A stretch of DNA of 64,000 nucleotides from positions 248,001 through 312,000 of the forward strand of contig CASEGJ010000004.1 of the NCBI GenBank assembly GCA_949287425.1, written 5' to 3'. The notes under the pieces were generated by a model. The model saw only the letters and a list, made by a program, of their open reading frames with translations. It searched no databases and was not told the origin of the DNA. The position numbers were made by a program, and so were the translations under genes. This DNA comes from an uncultured Caryophanales bacterium. Its GTDB lineage: Bacteria > Bacillota_I > Bacilli_A > RFN20 > CAG-288. Positions 18,174 through 26,391 of this stretch are shown one piece after another; position 1 is the first letter of the stretch; every line of letters begins with the position of its first letter.

Positions 18174-18730
18174 AATGTATATATCTCGTATGAATAATGA
18201 TCTCTATTATTAAAAGCAACATATTTATTTTGATAATAACTTAAATAATCGTAAGTTATCATTTTTTCTATTCCAGATTCTTCATCTATGTATATAATAT
18301 GGGGTCTTGCTTCATCTTCAGGTAGAGGAGCTATCCAATTGCCATTATTATCTTGTAAATAACCTACCGACTCATAAATACCATAACTAAAATTATATTC
18401 AATATTTAATAAAAAATTATCATTTGTATATAAATCAATACTTATAGTTGTATAATCGTTAGGCTTTTTAGGAAAGCTAGGATATTCCACTCCATCGGTT
18501 ATATGAGTATCTTGATAAGTTATAGTATAAGATTTTTCTATTTCTTCTTTACTTGAATTAGTATATTTAGTTATTTTAAGCCCCTGCCAAGATTTTAAAA
18601 TAATAGTTTCTTTATAACCATTATTATAAGTCCAAGTACTAGAACTAGAATTCTTGTTTGAGTTATTACATCCTGTTAATGGTAGTAATAAAGATAAAGT
18701 TAGAATTAATAGTTTAATTGTTTTTTTCAT
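18170..18730 (-). CDS. Hypothetical lipoprotein in the recombinase operon
   Basis: 186 residues. The signal peptide MKKTIKLLILTLSLLLPLTGC ends in lipobox LTGC, followed by an Asn/Ser linker; GGAGAT lies 7 nt before this start. The mature part is rich in Tyr, Asn and Thr with predicted beta strands and no family I recognise. It overlaps the XRE regulator gene by 17 bp and the recombinase by 4 bp. A surface lipoprotein locked between a repressor and a recombinase is unusual and suggests it is cargo of a small element. Confidence 0.75.
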   Translation of the reverse strand: MKKTIKLLILTLSLLLPLTGCNNSNKNSSSSTWTYNNGYKETIILKSWQGLKITKYTNSSKEEIEKSYTITYQDTHITDGVEYPSFPKKPNDYTTISIDLYTNDNFLLNIEYNFSYGIYESVGYLQDNNGNWIAPLPEDEARPHIIYIDEESGIEKMITYDYLSYYQNKYVAFNNRDHYSYEIYTL

Positions 18731-19268
18731 TTGGTTTATCTCCTTCTTTTTTGTTTTTTTCATTTAATTTGTCTAAATCTTCTTTAAATTCAAGATAAGC
18801 ACTTTTTTCGAAAATTTTATTATCCTCCATATATTTTGCAATTAATAAATGTAACTTTAGTAAATCTTCATCGGTTATTACTTTAGGATAAGAAACAAGT
18901 AAATTACATATATAAAAATATAATTTGTCACGTGTGCTGGTAAAATCGTTAAAAACCCATTCGCTGTAATAAGATTGAGTTAACTCACTTAATAGTTGTT
19001 CGAAAGATTTTTTAGAGCTTTTCTCTAAAGCTGTTATAGCTCTATCTTTTTCACTTTTAGGAAGTTTAGATTTTAGAAGATCATCACCCATCAAATCATA
19101 AACATTACAATTAAGAACTTTAGATATCTTAACTGCTAAATTATAAGGAAGAGGTCTTCTTCCATTTTCACATTGACTAATAAAACTATGAAGTTTTAAT
19201 CCGATTTGTTTTGCTAGTTGACTTTGACTTAATCCACGCTCTTTGCGATATTTTTTTAAATTGTTCAT
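18714..19268 (-). CDS. XRE-family transcriptional regulator
   Basis: 184 residues. Residues 1-60 form a Cro/C1 HTH (LKKYRKERGLSQSQLAKQIGLKLHSFISQCENGRRPL). The C-terminal part (about 70-184) is helical, Lys/Glu-rich and unrecognised. A palindrome between the -35 and -10 of its promoter (19295-19312) suggests autoregulation. First gene of the lipoprotein-recombinase operon, so it probably controls mobility. GGGGTGAT serves as the ribosome-binding site. Confidence 0.87.
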   Translation of the reverse strand: MNNLKKYRKERGLSQSQLAKQIGLKLHSFISQCENGRRPLPYNLAVKISKVLNCNVYDLMGDDLLKSKLPKSEKDRAITALEKSSKKSFEQLLSELTQSYYSEWVFNDFTSTRDKLYFYICNLLVSYPKVITDEDLLKLHLLIAKYMEDNKIFEKSAYLEFKEDLDKLNEKNKKEGDKPNEKNN

Positions 19269-19285
19269 TTTATCACCCCATTTTT

Positions 19286-19316
19286 ATTATATATCAAAAT
19301 GATAACATTTTGTTAA
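19286..19316 (-). promoter_or_regulatory. Promoter and palindromic operator of the XRE operon
   Basis: TTAACA (19316-19311) and TATAAT (19291-19286) on the minus strand, spacing 19. The spacer holds the perfect palindrome CAAAATG-ATAA-CATTTTG (19295-19312). The last codons and stop of the upstream acyltransferase ORF lie inside this promoter. Confidence 0.6.
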
Positions 19317-20024
19317 AAGGAAACCGATAGTTAATAATATTAAGCTAATAAGTAAGGAAATATAGCGGTTTAAAAATAAATAGTGACGGATTTTTTCCAT
19401 TGGTTTTTGCATGAATAAATAACCTAAATAGACAAATAATACTCCAAAGATAGAAGCATCTAAGTTAAGCATTAGCCATTTTTGGTAGTAAAAATTAAAT
19501 CCGATAGCTAAAAGGAGTTCAACGATAAATATAGGAATAGAAACAAGGATATCATGTTTAAATTTTTTGCTTAGTTTAAGTAAAAGATAAGTGATTATAT
19601 CTGCTAAAAACAAAGCAGATAAAAACCAAACAGGGAAGTATCTTACTTGTTGATAAACTCCTATAAAGTTATTTACAAAAGAATCGATAATAGGTTTAAA
19701 TCCATGTATTTCATTAAAATATATCGCGCAGATATTAATTAATACACTTAGACATATCATTGGAATTATATAGTTTTTAATCTTTTTTACAAGGAAGGTT
19801 CCAAAATCAATTCCATCGACATGTAAAGTCATACCATTTAATAAAAAGAAAACAGGTAAGTGAAATGAATAAAGATAACTTATCACATCTCCACTTGGGC
19901 AACAATGAGCATAGATAACACAAAATATCGCAATAAACTTTGCAGTATCAATCCATTCGATTCTTTTATTAATAGGTTGATTTACCGATAAGGTTAAATC
20001 AGAGTGACAATTTTCCATATCCAT
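19287..20024 (-). CDS. Acyltransferase family 3 membrane protein, C-terminally shortened
   Basis: 245 residues with about eight membrane segments. The N-terminal signature RIEWIDTAKFIAIFCVIYAH is typical of acyltransferase-3 (OafA/WecH-like O-acetylases), followed by FHLPVFFLLNGM. Family members are usually 320-380 residues, so the last membrane helices appear missing. Its final codons are shared with the XRE promoter, consistent with truncation by insertion of the recombinase element. No ribosome-binding site precedes the ATG. Probably non-functional or altered, but this is inference. Confidence 0.7.
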   Translation of the reverse strand: MDMENCHSDLTLSVNQPINKRIEWIDTAKFIAIFCVIYAHCCPSGDVISYLYSFHLPVFFLLNGMTLHVDGIDFGTFLVKKIKNYIIPMICLSVLINICAIYFNEIHGFKPIIDSFVNNFIGVYQQVRYFPVWFLSALFLADIITYLLLKLSKKFKHDILVSIPIFIVELLLAIGFNFYYQKWLMLNLDASIFGVLFVYLGYLFMQKPMEKIRHYLFLNRYISLLISLILLTIGFLLTKCYHFDI

Positions 20025-20375
20025 ATTGTATATATAATATTCATAAATTACTATATTTTTTGTGTAAAAATTTTAAAAGAATGGGCTTAACTTGTTATAT
20101 TGAATTGGTCGTCTTTTAGTATTTAGTTTGTGAATAATTATGCTGATACTTTGCGCATGTCTACTTTTGCGCTTAATTATTTAATCTACATAAATTTTTA
20201 TATTTAGAAAAATGAAATTAATTTTTGGATTAAGATATGATAAAATTTTAGTATTGATAACAAGTAAGAAAATGGCATTATTAAATATATAAATACATGT
20301 AAGTTTTGTTCTATAGTGCTAAAATATGTTTTGTATATATACTTAGCTTGTATATCTATATATAAGGAGTTAACT
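20025..20375. other. Gene-free stretch with second IS21-like terminus
   Basis: No convincing ORF. An inverted terminal-repeat relic lies at 20159-20190. The remainder is AT-rich promoter-like sequence ahead of the GT2 gene. Confidence 0.5.
20159..20190 (-). repeat. IS21-like terminal repeat relic, copy 2 (inverted)
   Basis: The reverse complement begins TGTAGATTAAATAATTAAGC and ends AAAAGTAGAC, matching copy 1 at about 28 of 31 positions. It is followed inward by another GCGCAAAG unit. The TG tip is typical of IS21-family ends. No transposase is adjacent. Confidence 0.45.
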
Positions 20376-21356
20376 ATGATAAATGTAACTATTATTGTTC
20401 CTTGCTATAACGAAGAGGAAATGCTTCCTATCTTTTTTAAAAAGATTGAAGAATTATTTGTTGATAATAATGAATACAATTTTGATTTTTTAATGGTAAA
20501 CGATGGTTCCAAGGATAAAACTTTATCGATATTACAACAAGAATCTAGCAAGAAAGATAATATCTCCTATATATCTTTATCTAAAAATTACGGTCAAGAT
20601 GCCGCTTTATCATGTGGACTTCAACACGCTAGCGGAGACTGTGTAATTATGATGGATTGCGATATGCAAGATCCACCTGAACTTATTTTTGAAATGTTAA
20701 AAAAATATCAAGAAGGCTATGAAATAGTTAATCCTCAAAGGGTAAAAAGAGATGAGGATACAGCTTTTAAAAGGAAATCTTCCGGCTTATTTTATAAATT
20801 TATAAATAAGATTGCAGGTAGAGAAGTTATTCCACCTAATGTATCTCAATTTAGACTTTTGTCTAGAAAAGCGGTTAACTATGTTAATTCTCTTCCTGAA
20901 TCTTCAAGAATGATTAGAGGAGAAATTCCTTATATCGGTTTAAAGACTTGTACTATTCCTTTTGAAAGAAAAGCCCGTGTTGCTGGAAAAACTAAATACA
21001 ATTTTAAAAAGATGCTTGATGGAGCTTTTAAAACTATTACTTCTGCTACTAATAACCTTTTAGATTTTGTCTTAAAATTTGGTATTGTTTTTTGTATAGT
21101 TGGATTTTTAGGTTTAATTGCTTGTTTTATTTCTTATTGCTGTTTGAGAAATAGCTCTTTATTTATTTTAGGAGATATATTTATTCCTACTATTGTTTTC
21201 GCTTCGCTTTTTGTTGCGGGTTTAGTTTTATCAGTTATGTATATTCCTATGATTTATTTAAAAGATATCATGGTTAACACTCAGAAAAGACCTAATTATT
21301 TTATTGGAGAAGAATATTATTCTAAAAAGGCTATAGATAATGTTAACAAAAAATAA
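20376..21356 (+). CDS. GT2 polyprenyl-phosphate glycosyltransferase (CsbB/GtrB type)
   Basis: 326 residues from the ATG at 20376, which AAGGAG precedes; an in-frame ATG 60 bp upstream is rejected. GT-A motifs: PCYNEEEMLP, VNDGSKDKT, SKNYGQDAALSCGL and DxD in MMDCDMQDP. Two membrane helices lie at about 230-258 and 268-295. Such enzymes load a sugar onto undecaprenyl phosphate. It overlaps the downstream YfhO-type gene by 17 bp, as in the CsbB-YfhO cell-wall polymer glycosylation systems. Confidence 0.9.
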   Translation: MINVTIIVPCYNEEEMLPIFFKKIEELFVDNNEYNFDFLMVNDGSKDKTLSILQQESSKKDNISYISLSKNYGQDAALSCGLQHASGDCVIMMDCDMQDPPELIFEMLKKYQEGYEIVNPQRVKRDEDTAFKRKSSGLFYKFINKIAGREVIPPNVSQFRLLSRKAVNYVNSLPESSRMIRGEIPYIGLKTCTIPFERKARVAGKTKYNFKKMLDGAFKTITSATNNLLDFVLKFGIVFCIVGFLGLIACFISYCCLRNSSLFILGDIFIPTIVFASLFVAGLVLSVMYIPMIYLKDIMVNTQKRPNYFIGEEYYSKKAIDNVNKK

Positions 21357-24192
21357 ATATTATAGGCTAGGTTATGAAGTTAGTTGTGTTGTTTTAACTT
21401 TATTAGCTAGCTTTGTTATGTTGTATCTTGTTTTTGCTAATGTTGGATTAGCCCCTTTTGGTGATAAAAATAACACTTTATTAATGATTGATGCTCAATC
21501 AGAATATATAGCTTATTTTAGAAGCTTAAAAGGAATGTTAAATGGCGATTTTACTTTGGCATATACTTTATCAAAAGTCTTTGGTGGAAACTATATGTCG
21601 TTATATACTTTCTATCTAGCTTCGCCATTAAATCTTTTTGTTGGATTAGTAGATAATGCATATATCCCAGAATTCATGTTAGTAATTAGTTTAATTAAGA
21701 TGATGTTAGCTGGATTAAATATGTATCTTTTACTTAGATTTATGTTTAAGAAACCTTCTTTTGGATATTTGTTATTTGCTGTCGCTTATTCTTTTTCTTC
21801 TTATAATTTTTTATATCTATCTAATTTAATGTGGTTAGATGGAGTGATGATTTTACCTTTAGTTGTTTTAGGTATTGAATTACTTTGGGAAAGAAAATGT
21901 CGAGTTTTATATCCGTTAGCTTTGGCTTATGGATTGATGTCTTCATGGTATATCGGTTCATTTTTATGTATATTTTCAGCTTTGTTTGCTATTTATAAAT
22001 TTATTTCTCAAGACAATCAAAAAATTATTCAAGATGAATCTAAAGTTATAACTTTTGAATGTTTTAAGTCTCTTATTAGATTTGCTTTTCTTTCTATTAT
22101 TGGCGGGATGATTGCTTTACCTTATTGGGGAAGTGCTTTTATTCATTTTTCTGGAACTAAGGCTGGGGGATTCCAACTTAGTTCTGATGAGCTTTTTTAT
22201 TCTATTTCTTTAGTTTTTACTTCCTTTTTTGAACATAGTTATCAAACTATTCAAAATATTCAAGTCTATGAAGGGTATGCTTCTAATTTTACTTCTATGG
22301 CTGTTTTGCCTTTCTTTTTGTTATTTTTCTTTAATACTAAGTATTCTTTAAAAGAAAGATTAGCTGGTTTAGGTTTGTTTTTTATTTATGTATTAAGTAC
22401 ATATATATCACCATTAAATATTTTGATGCATGGTGGAAAAGCTCCAACATGGTTTCCAACTAGGTTTTCATTTATAACTGGTTTTATTGTTATTTATTTT
22501 GCTAGTAAGCATTATAATCATATTTTAGATGTTCCTATTTATAGTTATATCTGTCCGATATTAATGGGGATTATCGCTTATTTAATTTGTAGTAATATTC
22601 CTTATTTTGATGATAATGGTTATACTTTATCTTATCAATTTAGTTTAAGTGAACATTTAGTTTACTATGGGACAACTATTTTATTATTTGTTATTAGTTT
22701 AGTTTTTAATTATAAAAAGAAAGCTTTAAAATTTGTTTCACCTAGTATGGTTTTTGTTATTACTTTATTAAGTTTAACTTCTTCTTATTTAGGGGCTAAT
22801 AATATCTTGCAAGTAAATCTTTCAGAAAATCAATTTCAAGATAAAGAAACTTATTTAGATGATAATAATTTCCAAGTGGTAGTCGATAGTTTAAAAAGAT
22901 ATGATAGCAATATCAATTACCGTTTAGAAAATACTTTTATTAGAAATGGAAATTATAATTCTATCGATAATGATCCTATGTTTTATTCTTATTATGGTCT
23001 ATCGCATTTTTCTTCCGTAGAATTATATGATGTTATGAATTATATGGAAAAGATAGGTTTTCATAGTAACGGCTTTTTTGAAGGTTATGATGGTGGATCT
23101 AGTTTAGCTATGAACGCCTATGCTGGGATTAAATATCTTATTGATGATGAATCCAATTCTTCGACAAATAAACCGAGGTTTTTATCTTCGTTAGAAAATA
23201 TTACTTCTAAGTTTGATAAAAAGGATTTAGAAGTTGAAGGTCGAAAGATATCTATTTATAAAAATCCATATGCTTTACCACTAGGATTTGGAGTAATTAA
23301 ACAAGGGGCCAGCTATATTGGGGAAGGTTATTATGAAGGTAATAACATTTATTGGTATGATCATCTTGAATATCAAAATAATATCTACCATTCTATTACT
23401 GATAAAGTAGAAGGGGAAATTTTTAAGCCTATTGAATATACGATTTTATTAGGAAGTGGAGTTAATGATGTAACTAACAAAGATAATTATTATCATCCTA
23501 ATGAAAGATATTATAATATTCCTAAAAATGGATCAGTTACTTTAAATATTAATGAAACTGTTCCTAATTCATATCTAGGTCAATATAATCTCTATTTTGG
23601 AATTAAAGATACTTATAACGATTATTTTAATATTTATATTGATAATAGGCGTTATGAAATGACTACTTACTGGCATAGAGGTATACGTTCTTTTCCTGAA
23701 ACTAGCAACAAAAAACACACTATTAGATTAACTAATAAAACCGGTAGAGATTTAACTAATGTTAGAATTCAACCTGAAGTTTATTATGAAGATTTAAATG
23801 TCTTAAGTGATTATATTTCTCAGATTAGAAAATCTCAGCTAGAAGATAGTTATTTTGAAACTAGTTTAACTAGCTTAACTTTAAATGGAAAGTTTACTAA
23901 GCACGACGACGATGTCGATGAATTTATGTTTAGTTTACCTTATGAAAAAGGCATGCAAATATATATCGATGGTAAGAAAGTAAATACATATAAGATATTT
24001 AACGTTTTTACTGGCTGTGATATTTCTAATCTTTCTAATGGAAGTCATCAAATTAGTATTCAATATATTGAAGAAGGTTTAACTAGTGGATTTATTGTAT
24101 CTTTACTTTCTATTGAAATTTTAGCTTGTTATTATTTTATAGGAGATGTTATTTTAAAAAAGAGAGAATATGACTATCTTAATTTAAGATAG
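21340..24192 (+). CDS. YfhO-family membrane protein (GT-C-like)
   Basis: 950 residues. About 12 membrane segments fill the first 510 residues, a large extracytoplasmic domain spans about 520-915, and one last helix lies at about 918-938. The signature DAQSEYIAYFRSLKGMLNGDF and SLYTFYLASPLNL is that of YfhO. In B. subtilis and S. aureus YfhO uses sugar supplied by a CsbB-type transferase to glycosylate lipoteichoic acid outside the cell. The overlap with a GT2 gene supports the same role here; the acceptor is unknown. Confidence 0.88.
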   Translation: MLTKNKYYRLGYEVSCVVLTLLASFVMLYLVFANVGLAPFGDKNNTLLMIDAQSEYIAYFRSLKGMLNGDFTLAYTLSKVFGGNYMSLYTFYLASPLNLFVGLVDNAYIPEFMLVISLIKMMLAGLNMYLLLRFMFKKPSFGYLLFAVAYSFSSYNFLYLSNLMWLDGVMILPLVVLGIELLWERKCRVLYPLALAYGLMSSWYIGSFLCIFSALFAIYKFISQDNQKIIQDESKVITFECFKSLIRFAFLSIIGGMIALPYWGSAFIHFSGTKAGGFQLSSDELFYSISLVFTSFFEHSYQTIQNIQVYEGYASNFTSMAVLPFFLLFFFNTKYSLKERLAGLGLFFIYVLSTYISPLNILMHGGKAPTWFPTRFSFITGFIVIYFASKHYNHILDVPIYSYICPILMGIIAYLICSNIPYFDDNGYTLSYQFSLSEHLVYYGTTILLFVISLVFNYKKKALKFVSPSMVFVITLLSLTSSYLGANNILQVNLSENQFQDKETYLDDNNFQVVVDSLKRYDSNINYRLENTFIRNGNYNSIDNDPMFYSYYGLSHFSSVELYDVMNYMEKIGFHSNGFFEGYDGGSSLAMNAYAGIKYLIDDESNSSTNKPRFLSSLENITSKFDKKDLEVEGRKISIYKNPYALPLGFGVIKQGASYIGEGYYEGNNIYWYDHLEYQNNIYHSITDKVEGEIFKPIEYTILLGSGVNDVTNKDNYYHPNERYYNIPKNGSVTLNINETVPNSYLGQYNLYFGIKDTYNDYFNIYIDNRRYEMTTYWHRGIRSFPETSNKKHTIRLTNKTGRDLTNVRIQPEVYYEDLNVLSDYISQIRKSQLEDSYFETSLTSLTLNGKFTKHDDDVDEFMFSLPYEKGMQIYIDGKKVNTYKIFNVFTGCDISNLSNGSHQISIQYIEEGLTSGFIVSLLSIEILACYYFIGDVILKKREYDYLNLR

Positions 24193-24260
24193 AATATATT
24201 TTATATTTTTAAGATTTGAATTTGTTTAGATGTGTTTATAAGTTTTAATATCTTTATAAA

Positions 24261-24293
24261 TTAGTTGACATATCAACTAATAAGAACTAAATT
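24261..24293 (+). promoter_or_regulatory. MarR operator and promoter
   Basis: Perfect palindrome TTAGTTGA-CATA-TCAACTAA (24261-24280), the classic MarR-family operator shape. Its TTGACA is also the -35, with TAAATT 17 bp downstream (24288-24293). Transcription would start at about 24300, 0-2 nt before the marR ATG. Confidence 0.75.
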
Positions 24294-24301
24294 ATTTTTG
24301 T

Positions 24302-24739
24302 ATGTATGAAGATAAATATAGAATGCTAACTAAGATAGTTAGAAATATGAAATTAAAAAAGAAAAGTCTCAATTCTAGTTTAAATGATTCTGAATTAGAA
24401 ATTATTAGACATGTAATTGTTCATCCTGGAATTAGTTTAATTAAGATTGCTTCTTTTTTATGTTTAGATAAAGCGATTATTACTAGATATGTTAAAAAGT
24501 TAGCTAGTTTAGATTACCTTTCTATTTCTATCGGAAAAGATAAACGCGAAAGATTAATTTATCCTACTAATAAGGCTTTACAATTAAAAGTCGATGATAA
24601 TCAGTTTGAAAGAAGTTATTATTCAAATTTATTTAAGGATATCGATTTAGTTAAACAAAAGGAATTTTTTGACGTGTTAGAAACTATTTATCTTAAGTCA
24701 AAGGAACTAAGAAAAAATGAACAAAAAAAGAAGATATGA
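24302..24739 (+). CDS. MarR-family transcriptional regulator
   Basis: 145 residues with a winged helix: SELEIIRHVIVHPGISLIKIASFLCLDKAIITRYVKKLASLDYL and wing IGKDKRERLIYPT. First gene of an operon with two ABC exporter subunits. It overlaps the first ABC gene by 23 bp. A perfect operator palindrome over the -35 indicates autorepression. No ribosome-binding site precedes the ATG, so the mRNA is probably leaderless. Likely represses the exporter until a drug or peptide ligand binds. Confidence 0.88.
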   Translation: MYEDKYRMLTKIVRNMKLKKKSLNSSLNDSELEIIRHVIVHPGISLIKIASFLCLDKAIITRYVKKLASLDYLSISIGKDKRERLIYPTNKALQLKVDDNQFERSYYSNLFKDIDLVKQKEFFDVLETIYLKSKELRKNEQKKKI

Positions 24740-26390
24740 TAAGATATCGACTTATTTTATTGAAAATATCTGGATTGTTATTCCAATGTGTATAACAGCT
24801 CTTATTTTTAATTCAATGATGGCATTAATTCCTCAGTTACAAGGTAGATTAGTCGATTCTTTATATTATTATAGTGATTTTAATTTAGTTGTTAGATATG
24901 CAACTATTTTTGTTTTAGTGGTTTTATTTGTTCAAATTAACCGCTTTTTTAAAAGGTATCTAGTTAGAGTCTTTGGTAATAAGATGACTTTAAAAATGAG
25001 ACAAGTCAGTTTAACTAATTTACTTAAAAACGATCTTTCGTATTTTGAAAATAATTCTGTCGGTGATATTTTAAATAGGAATTTCGGCGATATTTACGAT
25101 ATTACTGAAGGAATTAGAAAGATGACTACTGAAGTTTTTGATACTATTGTTTTGCTATTATGTTATTTAATATCGATGTTTCTTACTGACTATCAAGCTA
25201 GTTTATATAGTCTTATTTTTATTGTTTTAGCTATTTTAATAGCTCAGTTTATGAAAGTGAAAGTTTATAAATATACTAAGCAATATAAAGAGTATCTTTC
25301 TATCAATAAGGAATTAACTTTAAATAAGATTGATAATGAGCTTTATTATCGAGGCTTTGGTGTGTCTAATAAATATCTTGAAAGATATGAAAATTCTATT
25401 TCTATTTTAAGAAAGAAGACGATGTTAGCTTTGTTATTTCAATCTAATTTGCAGCCTTTATATCTTCTTGTTGCTAATATTGGCTTATTTCCTATTATTT
25501 ATATTTCTTCTATTAAGATAATTAATGGAGTTTATGATATCGGTGTTTTACAGACTTTAATTGCGACTTTTTTGTTAGTTTCTACTAAGGCTAGTAAGGT
25601 TGGAAAAGTCTTTAACGCCTATCAAGGTTTTAAAGTAAGCTGGATAAGATGTAAAAACTATTTTAATGATAATAGTACTAAGTTTATCGATTTTAATTTA
25701 AGCAAAAATGAACTTGAAGTTAATAATTTAACTTATTCTTACAGTGGTAATTTTAAATTGCCTGAAGTTAGTTTTAAGGCTAAACAAGGTGAAATTATTG
25801 GAATTTGTGGCAAGGTTCATACAGGTAAATCTACTTTGTTAAAAATGTTAACTGGTTTATATAACTATCAAGGGGAAGTTAAATTATCTAATATCGATTT
25901 AAGAAAGTTAGCTTTAGATAGTAAACAGTATATTTCCTATTGTGGAAGTAAGGTAGAATTATTTTCCGATAGTATTAAAAACAACATTGAATTAGATAGA
26001 CAAGGGGATTTAAATAAAGCCTTAGAAGTTTCTTGTTTAGCTAATGATTTAGAGCAATTAGGGGGAATTGAAAGTAAATTAACTCACTCTAATTCTAATA
26101 TTTCTGGTGGGCAACAAAAAAGGTTACAGACTGCTAGAAGTTTATATTCAGCTACTAATTTAATTCTTCTTGATGATCCGTTTCAAAGTGTGAATATCAA
26201 TCTAGCTATCAAGATGATACAAGGGTTAAGAAAATATGATTCTTCTATTGTTTTTGTTAGTTCTAACAATGAAGAAATCTTAAAAAGAACGGATAAAATC
26301 ATCTATTTACAAGATGATGGTTTTATTTTTGATACTTTTAATAATCTCAGTTTAAATAGTGAATTTAACAAATTAATTAAAGGGTATTAA
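24717..26390 (+). CDS. ABC exporter subunit 1 (Walker B with Asp in place of Glu)
   Basis: 557 residues: six-helix transmembrane domain (about 15-310) then a nucleotide-binding domain. Walker A GKVHTGKST, signature SGGQQKR (canonical), Walker B LILLDDP, in which the catalytic Glu is Asp. This is the pattern of the subunit that builds the degenerate ATP site in heterodimeric exporters. It lies 1 bp before its partner. Cargo unknown; MarR control suggests drug or peptide export. Confidence 0.9.
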   Translation: MNKKRRYDKISTYFIENIWIVIPMCITALIFNSMMALIPQLQGRLVDSLYYYSDFNLVVRYATIFVLVVLFVQINRFFKRYLVRVFGNKMTLKMRQVSLTNLLKNDLSYFENNSVGDILNRNFGDIYDITEGIRKMTTEVFDTIVLLLCYLISMFLTDYQASLYSLIFIVLAILIAQFMKVKVYKYTKQYKEYLSINKELTLNKIDNELYYRGFGVSNKYLERYENSISILRKKTMLALLFQSNLQPLYLLVANIGLFPIIYISSIKIINGVYDIGVLQTLIATFLLVSTKASKVGKVFNAYQGFKVSWIRCKNYFNDNSTKFIDFNLSKNELEVNNLTYSYSGNFKLPEVSFKAKQGEIIGICGKVHTGKSTLLKMLTGLYNYQGEVKLSNIDLRKLALDSKQYISYCGSKVELFSDSIKNNIELDRQGDLNKALEVSCLANDLEQLGGIESKLTHSNSNISGGQQKRLQTARSLYSATNLILLDDPFQSVNINLAIKMIQGLRKYDSSIVFVSSNNEEILKRTDKIIYLQDDGFIFDTFNNLSLNSEFNKLIKGY

Positions 26391-26391
26391 T

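Noticed and set aside
7320..20190. A 12.9-kb composite transposon bounded by the two inverted IS21-like ends
   Set aside because: The interval contains essential single-copy genes (dnaE, polA, tRNA-Trp) in a typical chromosomal order, so the two termini are more likely independent relics.
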